The notes under the pieces are model-generated. The model had not been told where the DNA came from. It ran no database searches and was given only the letters and a program-made list of their open reading frames with translations. Below are positions 1 through 8,901 of a stretch of 64,000 nt of DNA, piece by piece (positions within the stretch are counted from its first letter, which is position 1; each line of letters starts with the position of its first letter). The translations under genes were made by a program, and so were the position numbers. This DNA comes from Methanolobus sp. GTDB taxonomy: Archaea > Halobacteriota > Methanosarcinia > Methanosarcinales > Methanosarcinaceae. The stretch lies in assembly GCA_029762595.1 (NCBI GenBank), contig JARVGJ010000001.1:1-64000 (forward strand), in the 5' to 3' direction.

Positions 1-1
1 A

Positions 2-64
2 TGTAAGGGCAAAAAGGTATTGGAATCAACTAAAAGAGATCAAATTAAAGATATTAGTGCATAA
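2..64 (+). CDS. possible 3' end of a CDS cut by the window start
   Basis: An open frame runs from the left edge to a TAA at 62-64 and would end in [10 protein letters not shown]. It is followed at once by a perfect 10-bp inverted repeat (ATAACCTTGA / TCAAGGTTAT, 61-88) that could act as a terminator, and 42 bp later by a terminal-repeat-like motif (106-121). The arrangement would fit the tail of a transposase gene inside an insertion sequence. Twenty codons are too few to identify a family, so the call rests only on position. Confidence 0.25.
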   Translation, partial: CKGKKVLESTKRDQIKDISA

Positions 65-105
65 CCTTGACAGGTATATCAAGGTTATACTTGTTGTCAA
101 AATGA

Positions 106-121
106 GGATTTCTACAGAGCC
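106..121. mobile_element. right terminal repeat of an IS/MITE, IS6-like end
   Basis: GGATTTCTACAGAGCC here is identical to the right end of the complete MITE at 51278-51438 and nearly identical to the end at 2988-3003. The sequence inside this end (1-105) does not match the interior of the other two copies. It may therefore be a different, longer element sharing the same ends, with its left end outside the window. Ends of the form GG(T/C)TCTGT are typical of IS6-family elements; the family assignment is inferred. Confidence 0.55.
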
Positions 122-204
122 AGAATACTAGTTATTTATTTGTATCATAACTCCATCTAATAATACAATTATATGCTATTATTTTGATAATATATGCTGG
201 ACAT

Positions 205-217
205 CATATAAATAAGA
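205..217 (+). promoter_or_regulatory. TATA box of aglB
   Basis: CATATAAATAAG is a good archaeal TATA box. It lies about 35-45 bp before the aglB ATG and predicts transcription starting near 236-242, which gives a very short leader carrying the GAGAGGAG ribosome binding site. Confidence 0.5.
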
Positions 218-251
218 AGTTACATATGGCTTGCTCTAAAGAGAGGAGAAT

Positions 252-2711
252 ATGACCACTAAAGACAAATCAAATAAAAATCTTAAAGCCAATTTACCCT
301 ATATTATAGGATTGATAATTTCTTTTATAATAGCCTTCTACATCAGAACCATCCCCAAGGCAAGCGTCTTCATCTCCGACACCTTCGTGCGCTTTGGCGG
401 GAACGATCCCTGGTACCATCTCAGGAATGTTGAATCAATCATACACAACTTCCCCAGCATGATATGGTTCGATGCTTATACCCAGTTCCCAAATGGCAGC
501 AACCAGGTATTTGCACCACTCTACGACATGGTCCTTGCCACGATCATCTGGGTCCTGGGGGCAGGTAATCCTGACCAGAACCTGATATACACTGTCAGTG
601 CGTACTACCCTGCAGTTCTGGGTGCACTTGTGGTCATACCAACATATTTTGCTGCAAAATGGATTTTCAGCCGGGAAGTGGGCTTACTGGCATCACTCCT
701 TATTGCAGTATCATGCGGCCAGTTCCTGTCCAGGTCAATGATAGGGTTCAATGATCATCACATAGCGGAAACCTTACTGAGCACTGTTACAGCCATGTTC
801 CTGATAATGGCAATAAAAAAAGCAGATCTGGAGAGGTTTTCCTTTAATGATATTCGCAACAAAAGCTTTGATAAGATAAAACCGGCAATACCATATCTGA
901 TCCTCACTGGCATTTCACTGGGTGCCTATTCCCTGGCATGGAAAGGAGCACTTTTTTTCAGTTTCATAATTGGTGTCTATATAACGATCCAGCATATCAT
1001 CAACCATATGCATGGAAAAACCACTGAACATCTGGCGATCAGTGGCATCATAGTATTCCTCATTGCCCTGGTTATGATACTCATGACACCATACCTGGGA
1101 GGAACAAAATCATTATACATAAAAGGACTTCTTGCAGGTATCATTGCCTTCCCACTACTCACAGCAATATCTATTGAGATCAATAGAAGAGGGCTGAAGA
1201 GACACTATTATCCAGTATCCATATCAATCCTATTTATTGGTGGCATTGGTGCAGCAAGATTGTTCTCAGAATCAGCCTATTCCCTCGTGACAAGTGTGTT
1301 CAGCTACTTCATGCGCACAGGCGGCGGCCTAACGGTAGCAGAAGCCTCCCCTCTCCTCTACATGGGCGGCCAGTTCTCCCTCCAGCCTCTCTGGTATAAC
1401 TTCGGCACACTTGGGTATATATCGTTCATTGCACTGGCAATACTTACCTACCGGGCATTCACACAGAAGAACACATCGGAGAACACTTTCCTGCTGGTAT
1501 GGTCCCTGATGATCATCTGGGCTATGTTGCAGCAGAACCGTTTTGCATATTACTATTCCGTAAATGCTGCCATTCTCAGTGCCTGGGTGGGCATTAAGGC
1601 GCTTGAACTTTCAGGATGGAAAGAACTGCTGTCCAATGTAAGGTCAAAGAAGTTCAATGCGAAGCATGTTAAGCTGATGCACATCCTTTCAGCGGCATTT
1701 GTCATACTTATCCTTATATATCCCGGTTACAGTCTCGCAATGCAGCAGAATCAGGGCACAGGCGGACCCAATGGTTACTGGATAGAGGCAACCATGTGGC
1801 TTAGGCACAATACCCCGGACCCTGGACTTGATTACTATGAGAACTACCAAAGACCTGCTGCCGGTGAGAGATACCAGTATCCTGATACAGCATATGGTGT
1901 TATGTCCTGGTGGGACTACGGGCACTGGATACAGGTCATAGGGCATCGCATACCTAATGCCAATCCCTTCCAGCAGGGGATAGGTGGCCGTACCAATAGC
2001 CTTGAAGAAGAGAACAGACCGGGCGCATCCACATTCTTCACAGCCCAATCAGAAGAAGAGGCAACTGCGGTCCTTGAAGCAGTCCATCCTGATCCGGACA
2101 GGGCAGGCGCACGTTATGTGGTATCCGACGTTGAGATGGCCACAGGCAAGTTCTACGCCATGTCCGCCTGGACACTTGACACCGAGGGTTATTACGTGCA
2201 GGCTCAAACCGATACAGGATACGTGACCGTTCCCGGGCAGCGCTACTTCAATTCAATGGAAGCAAGGCTTCATATATTCGACGGAAACGGCCTCAAGCAA
2301 TACCGCATGGTATATGAATCACCAGCTGCCAACACCCAGGAACCCGCATATAAGAATGTATATAACGTTCTTTTCGGAGGGAACCTTCCTGAGACAAATA
2401 CCGGATATGTGAAGATCTTCGAATACGTCAACGGTGCAAGCATAACAGGAACAGCACCCGAAGGTGAGACAGTTACAATAAGCAACAGCATAATGACAAA
2501 CCAGATGAGGACATTCACATATACCCAGTCCGCCACATCTGACGGGACCTACACCTTCATAGTCCCATATTCCACAGAAGGACCCATTGAAGGCCAGACG
2601 CAGTTTGCTGCAATGCCAGCCGGACCTTACGTGCTAAGTTACGGCAATGTTACACAGCAGGTCCGTGTCAGTGAAACGGATGTCCTGAACGGGAACACGA
2701 TAGAAGTGTAA
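252..2711 (+). CDS. aglB: oligosaccharyltransferase AglB (STT3 family)
   Basis: Transfers a lipid-linked glycan from dolichol phosphate to Asn of secreted proteins (S-layer, archaellins) on the outer face of the membrane. The 819-residue protein has a first membrane helix at about 14-33, an acidic loop motif GGNDPWYH near residue 50, FNDHHI further on, about a dozen membrane segments to roughly residue 500, and the family signature WWDYGHW near 552 in the outer C-terminal domain. The start is supported by GAGAGGAG just upstream and a TATA box. It stands alone, with no other agl genes visible. Its probable substrates include the surface proteins and archaellins handled by other genes in this window. 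Confidence 0.95.
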   Translation: MTTKDKSNKNLKANLPYIIGLIISFIIAFYIRTIPKASVFISDTFVRFGGNDPWYHLRNVESIIHNFPSMIWFDAYTQFPNGSNQVFAPLYDMVLATIIWVLGAGNPDQNLIYTVSAYYPAVLGALVVIPTYFAAKWIFSREVGLLASLLIAVSCGQFLSRSMIGFNDHHIAETLLSTVTAMFLIMAIKKADLERFSFNDIRNKSFDKIKPAIPYLILTGISLGAYSLAWKGALFFSFIIGVYITIQHIINHMHGKTTEHLAISGIIVFLIALVMILMTPYLGGTKSLYIKGLLAGIIAFPLLTAISIEINRRGLKRHYYPVSISILFIGGIGAARLFSESAYSLVTSVFSYFMRTGGGLTVAEASPLLYMGGQFSLQPLWYNFGTLGYISFIALAILTYRAFTQKNTSENTFLLVWSLMIIWAMLQQNRFAYYYSVNAAILSAWVGIKALELSGWKELLSNVRSKKFNAKHVKLMHILSAAFVILILIYPGYSLAMQQNQGTGGPNGYWIEATMWLRHNTPDPGLDYYENYQRPAAGERYQYPDTAYGVMSWWDYGHWIQVIGHRIPNANPFQQGIGGRTNSLEEENRPGASTFFTAQSEEEATAVLEAVHPDPDRAGARYVVSDVEMATGKFYAMSAWTLDTEGYYVQAQTDTGYVTVPGQRYFNSMEARLHIFDGNGLKQYRMVYESPAANTQEPAYKNVYNVLFGGNLPETNTGYVKIFEYVNGASITGTAPEGETVTISNSIMTNQMRTFTYTQSATSDGTYTFIVPYSTEGPIEGQTQFAAMPAGPYVLSYGNVTQQVRVSETDVLNGNTIEV

Positions 2712-2740
2712 GGGCTTCTATCTCTTTTTATTTTTGAATT
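2712..2740 (+). terminator. T-rich terminator after aglB
   Basis: Directly after the aglB stop the plus strand reads CTCTTTTTATTTTTG. This is the kind of U-rich tract that ends transcription in archaea without a required hairpin. Confidence 0.4.
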
Positions 2741-2913
2741 GCATAATCCCTGAAATTGTTTCTCAGAAATAGTTCAAGAGTACATTATCTATTGTGATAA
2801 CCAAACAATCTATTGTATTCATCATAATCATTTTTCAATATCTGATTTGTTTTTAATAGATTCGATTATAGAAATTTCTATTTTGGATTAGGATGCCTTT
2901 TGGTGCAAAAATT

Positions 2914-3003
2914 GGCTCTGTCGAAAAACTATCATCAATAATTTGTGAACCGCAGATATTTTCATCTCTTGTGTATTAATAAAGAAAGGATCTCTACAGA
3001 GGC
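2914..3003. mobile_element. degenerate 90-bp MITE, same family as 51278-51438
   Basis: The left end GGCTCTGTCGAAAA and right end GGATCTCTACAGAGGC are imperfect inverted repeats. The interior (ATTTGTGAACCGCAGATAT, then TATTAATAAAGAAAGGAT) matches the flanks of the 161-bp copy at 51278. About 70 bp of the middle is missing, apparently by recombination between the two GAAC(C)GCAGATAT repeats that flank that middle. No target duplication remains, so this copy is older. It occupies the 411-bp gap between aglB and the hacB operon; the rest of the gap (2741-2913, 3004-3122) shows no gene. Confidence 0.75.
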
Positions 3004-3122
3004 GGATTTCACAAGCATGCAATCAAAAAGCTGTCACGCTGCCATGAATGAGATCAACGGTTAACAATTTCCCCGACATCTACAAATAACATCATGCCGA
3101 AGCTAGCTTAAAAGGTGATATA

Positions 3123-3611
3123 TTGGACAATATTATCAAGGGAAGAGTATGGAAATTTGGCAGCGATATCGATACCGATGTTATCATTCCCGGAAAATAC
3201 CTGCGCACAACGGATATGCAGGTCTTTGCAGACCATGTACTGGAAGGAATAGATCCGGATTTCCCAAAGAAGGTGAAAAAAGGAGACGTTATTGTTGCAG
3301 ATGACAACTTCGGTTGCGGCTCGTCCAGAGAACAGGCCGCACTGGCGCTGAAATATGCAGGTGTTGCATGTGTGGTGGCAAGGTCTTTTGGCAGGATATT
3401 CTTCAGGAACGCCATCAATGTAGGCTTGCCGCTTATGGAAGCGGATGTGCAATGCAACGAAGGGGATGAGGTGGAGATCGACCTGCTTCAGGGAACTGTC
3501 AAAGTAAGTGATAATGTATTCCAGGGAAACAAACTCCCGGATTTCCTGCTGGAGATACTGACCGATGGCGGACTTGTCGCCCACCGGAAAGCAAAGAAGA
3601 GAACAGAATAA
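3123..3611 (+). CDS. hacB: homoaconitase / isopropylmalate isomerase small subunit
   Basis: Swivel-domain subunit that pairs with an aconitase-type large subunit (not in this window) to isomerise isopropylmalate (leucine) or homocitrate-type acids (2-oxosuberate, coenzyme B precursor). The 162-residue length fits the short archaeal LeuD/HacB family. Visible motifs are [17 protein letters not shown] at the N-terminus and GCGSSREQA near 64. The YLRT loop is the version reported for methanogen homoaconitase, as opposed to YLVY/YLVM in strict isopropylmalate isomerase, so HacB is favoured over LeuD. The start is TTG with AAGGTGAT upstream. It is the first gene of a three-gene operon ending in a matching dehydrogenase. 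Confidence 0.85.
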   Translation: MDNIIKGRVWKFGSDIDTDVIIPGKYLRTTDMQVFADHVLEGIDPDFPKKVKKGDVIVADDNFGCGSSREQAALALKYAGVACVVARSFGRIFFRNAINVGLPLMEADVQCNEGDEVEIDLLQGTVKVSDNVFQGNKLPDFLLEILTDGGLVAHRKAKKRTE

Positions 3612-3624
3612 GGATACCCATCAC

Positions 3625-4494
3625 ATGAGCATGATATTTCCCCTTGAATACAAGCATGTCGGATACAGCAGGGAACTTGATGATCGTGATGACAGGCGTA
3701 TATATTTCCTCACAAAGTACCTGATAGTGGAACATTGCGATAAAAGCTACTCCCTGTACAGGGCAGTACATCAGGGAAACGACTTACTAAGGGACGTTAC
3801 ATCCCTGGAGGAGCTTGCCTCGGGTGAGGAGATCACCCGCTACCACAGGGAACTGAACATCAAGGACAGAAGAGATCTCATAGAAACGGCATCCTTGCTC
3901 TGCAAGGAAAAGATAAACACGGTCATATTCACAGGTATTGACAAACACCTGACCTTTGTGCATAAACCTGATCTTTCAGCCATCCTGGACATAGAGATAG
4001 TGGACGTGGTGCCTCCCGGACCATCCTGGCTTGCCAGTGTTGTGCACAGGCTGGAGAAGAGCGGCATATTCGGGGACCTGACTGTCAGGTTCACAGAAAA
4101 ACTGACAGACCTGAGGAAGTTCCAGGGAGAGAATACGGTATTCCCATGTTCTTCCTCAGGACTGGAGGGGAAATGTCTTGACTGTGATGTGGTAGAAGAG
4201 GACGGTGCACTGCTTGTGGGATGTGAGATATCAAGGAGCCTTTTTGAATCCAGGTTTCCCGGACTTGAGTATTCCTTTGTGAACATATGCCCTTTCACGT
4301 CCGACATATTCAGGCCTGAAAAACCATTCATCACAAGATGCTGCCGCTCGGAAAAATCCGGCATCGTTACAATAAATGGTATCCGGGGAGTTGTGGTCCA
4401 TTGGGGAGCATCGGAATTTGACGTGGCAAAAGCTATATGGGACCTTGTTGCCGATATAAATGAAAGGACAAAGATAAAAGAGGAGTTATCATGA
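3625..4494 (+). CDS. conserved methanogen protein of unknown function, Cys-rich
   Basis: I do not recognise a characterised family. From the ATG at 3625 (AAGGAT upstream; the ORF-track start lies inside hacB) the protein has about 290 residues, no signal peptide and no membrane helix. It holds clustered cysteines (FPCSSSGLEGKCLDCD, NICPF, TRCCRSEKSG) suggestive of a metal or Fe-S site. Its gene starts 13 bp after hacB and overlaps the next dehydrogenase gene by 4 bp (ATGA). Tight coupling to two enzymes of 2-oxoacid elongation or leucine synthesis suggests a role in that pathway, such as assembly or regulation of the Fe-S isomerase; this is inference only. Confidence 0.8.
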   Translation: MSMIFPLEYKHVGYSRELDDRDDRRIYFLTKYLIVEHCDKSYSLYRAVHQGNDLLRDVTSLEELASGEEITRYHRELNIKDRRDLIETASLLCKEKINTVIFTGIDKHLTFVHKPDLSAILDIEIVDVVPPGPSWLASVVHRLEKSGIFGDLTVRFTEKLTDLRKFQGENTVFPCSSSGLEGKCLDCDVVEEDGALLVGCEISRSLFESRFPGLEYSFVNICPFTSDIFRPEKPFITRCCRSEKSGIVTINGIRGVVVHWGASEFDVAKAIWDLVADINERTKIKEELS

Positions 4495-5489
4495 AACTTG
4501 CAGTTGTTGAAGGTGACGGGATTGGAAAAGAAGTAATACCAGCGACAATAGAGGTCCTTGACTCCCTGGGACTTGATATCGAGAAGATACCAGTTGAGCT
4601 TGGTTATGGAAAATGGGAACGCACTGGTTCTGCAATAACAGACGAAGATATATCCGTAATGAAGAGTTGCGACTGTGTTCTCTTTGGTGCCGTGACCACA
4701 CCACCTGATCCGAATTATAAAAGTGTGCTTCTCACCATCCGCAAAGAACTGGATATGTACGCAAACATCCGTCCCATACACCCCTTACCCCCTGTCAAGG
4801 GGATCCATGAGCGCAATGATTTCAACTTCATAATTGTCAGGGAGAATACAGAAGGATTGTATTCGGGTATAGAGGATATAGGAAGCGATGTTTCAACCAC
4901 CACAAGGGTCATCACAAGAAAAGGTTCCAAACGGATCGCCGATTATGCCTGCAAACTTGCAAAGAACAGAATGAACAAACTGACAATAGTCCACAAATCC
5001 AATGTTATCAAATCCGACAAACTCTTCCTTGACGTGTGCCGGCAGGCCGCAACAGATGAAGGGATTTTGTACATGGACGAACTTGTTGACTCCTTTGCAT
5101 ATAAGCTTATAAGCTCACCCTGGAACTACGATGTAATAGTCACCACAAACCTCTTCGGGGATATACTGAGCGATATGTCAGGAGCACTTGTGGGTGGCCT
5201 TGGCCTTTTGCCCAGCGCAAACATCGGTGACAGGTATGCTTTCTTTGAACCGGTACACGGAAGCGCACCGGATATAGCAGGCAGGAACATAGCCAATCCT
5301 ATTGCCGCCATACTCAGCCTCAAAATGCTCCTTGAGTGGCATGGGAACATAGCAGAAGCTGCAATCGTGGAAGAAGCACTGGATACTGCACTCAATATGG
5401 GAGTCTGTACCCCGGACCTTGGCGGCAGGAACACGACATCAGAAGTAGGTAATCTCATTGCAAAGTATATAAGCACAAGAATGGAGTGA
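4491..5489 (+). CDS. isopropylmalate / homoisocitrate dehydrogenase
   Basis: NAD(P)-dependent oxidative decarboxylase of the isocitrate/isopropylmalate dehydrogenase family. It acts on 3-isopropylmalate (LeuB) or on homoisocitrate-type acids (AksF, coenzyme B synthesis). The 332 residues show GDGIGKEV at the start, RENTEGLYSG near 118-127, the catalytic K in VHKSNV, metal-binding aspartates in TNLFGDILSD, and HGSAPDIAG for the adenine part of the cofactor. The gene overlaps its upstream neighbour by 4 bp. The HacB-like YLRT partner in the same operon tilts the choice towards AksF, but the sequence alone does not separate LeuB from AksF. Confidence 0.85.
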   Translation: MKLAVVEGDGIGKEVIPATIEVLDSLGLDIEKIPVELGYGKWERTGSAITDEDISVMKSCDCVLFGAVTTPPDPNYKSVLLTIRKELDMYANIRPIHPLPPVKGIHERNDFNFIIVRENTEGLYSGIEDIGSDVSTTTRVITRKGSKRIADYACKLAKNRMNKLTIVHKSNVIKSDKLFLDVCRQAATDEGILYMDELVDSFAYKLISSPWNYDVIVTTNLFGDILSDMSGALVGGLGLLPSANIGDRYAFFEPVHGSAPDIAGRNIANPIAAILSLKMLLEWHGNIAEAAIVEEALDTALNMGVCTPDLGGRNTTSEVGNLIAKYISTRME

Positions 5490-5558
5490 AGAATACATTA
5501 GCATATCATTTTTCACTCATATAATTTTTGAAATGAATTTATCCTCACACCACGCACA

Positions 5559-7223
5559 CTAATTAAGACCCAGCAATGAAGATACTGCTGCCATGGTGAC
5601 AACTGCACTGGCTCCGGATATCCACACCATGATCACAAAGTCGATGGTGGAACTCAACATATGCCCCCCGTCCACTATCCGGATCAGGATGGCAGACATC
5701 AGGGAATGGCCTATCATGATTGCCAGGACCATATTTGCCAGGGTATCCATACTCCCTACATTAGTATAGATCACCATGCCCATGGACATACCCGGAGGCA
5801 TCTCCACGGCCGTAAACATATCCTGCATAAGTCCTACCACACCAAGAGAAATATACATGGTAAAACCGATACCGCCTGTCAACCCGTACAGGACACCTAC
5901 AAGACTGCCAGCTGACTGGGACCTTTTTTTCCTTAGGGTCACTATCCTGTGAAAATTAGTTGCTATTATATCGCCTATTACCTCAGGCTGGCCACCAAGA
6001 TTTGTTGCCTGTACGAACATACCTGAAAAACGCTGGATGAGATTGCTGCCGGTATTGGCCGAAAAATATTCCCAGGAACTGAACTTGTTGATCCTGGTAA
6101 CAAGCATCTTATAGAGATTGTTCACATCCCTTGTAAGGGGACCGAAATCATGTGCCCTGAGAGCCTTGAGGGCATCATCTATAACACCACCTCTTGCGCC
6201 GGCAGAACTTCCAAGTGAGCGTATGAATGCAGGAAAGTTCTCATCCTTTCTTCTGATACTTTTCTCTATCTTCCTTGATACATGACCAGTGTAAACAAGA
6301 GGAGTGAGCACCATAGCCACTGCAATTGAGGTTTCAATTTCACCATAAAGGCTCACTGCAATAAAAACAATGATGCACCCTGCTATAGAAATAGGTATTG
6401 AACGATAGAGTTTCAGTTTGTTCTCAGTGATATTCCTAGAACGGCTCCATACGGGGTCTTTTGGGATCTTGCTCTTTGTGAACATTACCATGACAACGTC
6501 CGTTACAAGGAAGATGAGCACGACAACACCCATAAGCAACTCTGCATTCATACCGGTTATAACAGGCATTATCACTGCAAATGAAGCCATGAAAATCAAA
6601 GACATTACAAGGGATACGAATAATTCTTTGATGATCTCCACAACATACAAAGCACCATAATACATTGATTCATACTCGTTCATTACAACGTTCTGCTCGG
6701 CAAAAAGGAATGCCTTCACATCTTCCCCGGACTGCAATGCATGGGCAAACCTGTCAAGGAAGTCCTCAAATATTATAGAGGGAGTCCTTTTGGAAATAAA
6801 ACGACATCCATCTGCCAGACTTAGATGCCAGACAGTAACAAGGTCATATATCTTCCTTGTTTCCTCAGCAAGCTCCTGATAGTCATCGTTCTCTGAAACG
6901 ATACGCACTATATCAAGCCTGGGAGTCTCAGCAGTGGCTATAGATCCCATCTGGGTGATATAGTAGTGCATATTGTTATCTATCCTGGAAGCCTTTGCGT
7001 CAAGAATGGACAGAGGATAGGAAAATGCAAAAATGATACATACAACAGGTATCAATGCCGGTATGTATCTGGTAGTTCCTGTGAAAAGTGTGGGAAAGAC
7101 AAGCAAAAGAGTGGCCGAAAAGATGAAACCAAATGCTATTATGGGTAAGGCAAACTTTTTCAGATAAGCAGTCGGTTCCATGCCGATATTCTTGAATGCC
7201 TTCTCATAGCTCATGAAACCCAC
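5559..7223 (-). CDS. arlJ: archaellum platform membrane protein ArlJ (FlaJ)
   Basis: Polytopic inner-membrane platform of the archaellum, homologous to type IV pilus PilC/TadC, which turns ArlI ATPase motion into assembly and rotation. The 554 residues contain two T2SSF-type repeats, with clusters of hydrophobic helices at about 30-70, 200-255, 285-320, 430-460 and 500-550 separated by charged cytoplasmic loops. It is the last gene of the arl operon and starts 1 bp after the arlI stop. Full length for the family. Confidence 0.93.
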   Translation of the reverse strand: MGFMSYEKAFKNIGMEPTAYLKKFALPIIAFGFIFSATLLLVFPTLFTGTTRYIPALIPVVCIIFAFSYPLSILDAKASRIDNNMHYYITQMGSIATAETPRLDIVRIVSENDDYQELAEETRKIYDLVTVWHLSLADGCRFISKRTPSIIFEDFLDRFAHALQSGEDVKAFLFAEQNVVMNEYESMYYGALYVVEIIKELFVSLVMSLIFMASFAVIMPVITGMNAELLMGVVVLIFLVTDVVMVMFTKSKIPKDPVWSRSRNITENKLKLYRSIPISIAGCIIVFIAVSLYGEIETSIAVAMVLTPLVYTGHVSRKIEKSIRRKDENFPAFIRSLGSSAGARGGVIDDALKALRAHDFGPLTRDVNNLYKMLVTRINKFSSWEYFSANTGSNLIQRFSGMFVQATNLGGQPEVIGDIIATNFHRIVTLRKKRSQSAGSLVGVLYGLTGGIGFTMYISLGVVGLMQDMFTAVEMPPGMSMGMVIYTNVGSMDTLANMVLAIMIGHSLMSAILIRIVDGGHMLSSTIDFVIMVWISGASAVVTMAAVSSLLGLN

Positions 7224-7224
7224 C

Positions 7225-8883
7225 TTAGATCATAAAAGGAAGACCGTCTACACCGTGTTTATAGAAATTGACTATGATCTCAAGAACATCATAGTAATCT
7301 TCGATACCTCTTGAGCGCATCTCTTCCAGTATCTTAGCCCTGAGGAACAGATCCTGATATATCATCCTCTTATCCTCATAACCAAGTTTTGTAGCTATCT
7401 TGTCCTCGAGAATATAGCTGTTGTTCAGGCCACGGAACTTATGTCGGTCCGTATCAGGTTCCCACTGGAAAACAGCCCTTGTGGCAACACCGCCGATCTC
7501 TTCATAATAACCTTCTATCTCTTCGATCGCAAGGGCACGCCTGAGGAACTTGCCCTTACGATAGACAGCAGACAGTATCATTGCAATGTTAAGATTGTCG
7601 ATGAAGGTTACGGGTACATTGATAGGGTCAGCTGTAAGACGCTGGATCATCTTTGAAACGGCAGAAGCGTGGAATGTTGCAAGTACCGGGTGACCCGTCT
7701 GCATACCCTGGAAAGCTACATTACCTTCGGCTCCTCTTATCTCACCAACTATAATGTAGTTTGGTCTTGAACGCAAAGCGGCCTTTAGCAGGGCAAAGGT
7801 GTCGACCCTTGACTCAGGAGGACCTTCCTCACGGGTGATCAGTTGCTGCCACACTGGCTGTGGCGGCTGGACCTCAGCCGTATCCTCTGCAGAGAAGACT
7901 TTTGCTTTTGGATTAACAAAAGCAAGGCACGCATTTAGCATTGTGGTCTTGCCGCTGGCTGTCTCGCCACTGAAGAAGATGCTCATCCCATTCTCAAGAC
8001 ACATCCACATATAAGCAGCCATTTCCGGGCTCAGTGCACCCCAGTTGATAAGCTGGATGATGCTCACCGGCACCTCACTGAATTTACGCATGGTGAAACT
8101 GCTTCCCCTCTTGCTCACATCTATACTGTAAATGATGTTGATACGGGAACCATCCGGAAGTGCACCGTCGGCTATTGGCCTGGCATCACTGACCGGACGG
8201 CCTATACGTTCACTCATACTGCGAAGCCAGTTATCAAGTCCCTGCTCATCCCCAAAAGTGAGATCTGTTTTAATGGTGTCGAATATCTTGTGAACAATAA
8301 AGATATTATCCACGCCTATGCTGCTGATATCTTCAAGATAAGGGTCCCTGATGATAGGCTCTATAGGCCCGGAACCGATGATATCCCTCTCTACGTGATA
8401 TAGGATCTTGTTGTATTCTTCCTGGGTCAGAGGGACTTTTTTCTGTACAGGCATCAGTTTCTGGAGAATATTGAATTTATTACTTTCACCCTCTTCAACC
8501 CTGCCGCCTGCTCCTATATCGATAGAGGAGTTCAGTAACTTGGTAATAAGCTCCTTCAGCTCAGCTTCTGATTCAGGGACGGGTTCACTTGCTGATTTTT
8601 CAAGAATTATGTCCAGGATCGTATGGTATTTCTTTTTCTCAGAATCGTTGAGTTCAGGTTCGATACCATAATACTTTACCTCTCCAAGCTCAGGAGTGCC
8701 GTAGAGATGGATGAACACAGGATCCCCCACAGGCAGGATGATATTCACATTTTCCCTGTCCAGATCCTTTGAAAGACTAACCATAAAAGTAGGTTCAGCA
8801 GCTCCAGCCTCCTGCATGAACCGCTTTACATATATGCCAAGATGTGGATTTCTTTGTATAGCTTTTTGAAATTCCGGATCCAT
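7225..8883 (-). CDS. arlI: archaellum motor ATPase ArlI (FlaI)
   Basis: Hexameric secretion-type ATPase that powers both archaellum assembly and rotation. The 552-residue protein has an N-terminal domain, Walker A GETASGKTT at about 306-314, an Asp-box region FSAEDTAEVQ, a Walker B-type stretch YIIVGEIRGAEG and a His-box GHPVLATFHA. Length and order fit ArlI rather than a pilus PilB/TadA. Its gene sits 18 bp after arlH, which regulates it, and immediately before arlJ, its membrane partner. Confidence 0.95.
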   Translation of the reverse strand: MDPEFQKAIQRNPHLGIYVKRFMQEAGAAEPTFMVSLSKDLDRENVNIILPVGDPVFIHLYGTPELGEVKYYGIEPELNDSEKKKYHTILDIILEKSASEPVPESEAELKELITKLLNSSIDIGAGGRVEEGESNKFNILQKLMPVQKKVPLTQEEYNKILYHVERDIIGSGPIEPIIRDPYLEDISSIGVDNIFIVHKIFDTIKTDLTFGDEQGLDNWLRSMSERIGRPVSDARPIADGALPDGSRINIIYSIDVSKRGSSFTMRKFSEVPVSIIQLINWGALSPEMAAYMWMCLENGMSIFFSGETASGKTTMLNACLAFVNPKAKVFSAEDTAEVQPPQPVWQQLITREEGPPESRVDTFALLKAALRSRPNYIIVGEIRGAEGNVAFQGMQTGHPVLATFHASAVSKMIQRLTADPINVPVTFIDNLNIAMILSAVYRKGKFLRRALAIEEIEGYYEEIGGVATRAVFQWEPDTDRHKFRGLNNSYILEDKIATKLGYEDKRMIYQDLFLRAKILEEMRSRGIEDYYDVLEIIVNFYKHGVDGLPFMI

Positions 8884-8901
8884 ATAAGCACTCCTTCAAT
8901 C

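Noticed and set aside
1689-2048. Minus-strand ORF inside aglB (and similar long antisense ORFs such as 3840-4781 and 10864-11310)
   Set aside because: These are shadows in other frames of well-supported genes, with no ribosome binding site and no protein family features.
3565-3624. N-terminal extension of the unknown protein in the hacB operon
   Set aside because: It overlaps hacB, has no ribosome binding site, and the polar sequence is unlike a protein start; the ATG at 3625 follows AAGGAT.
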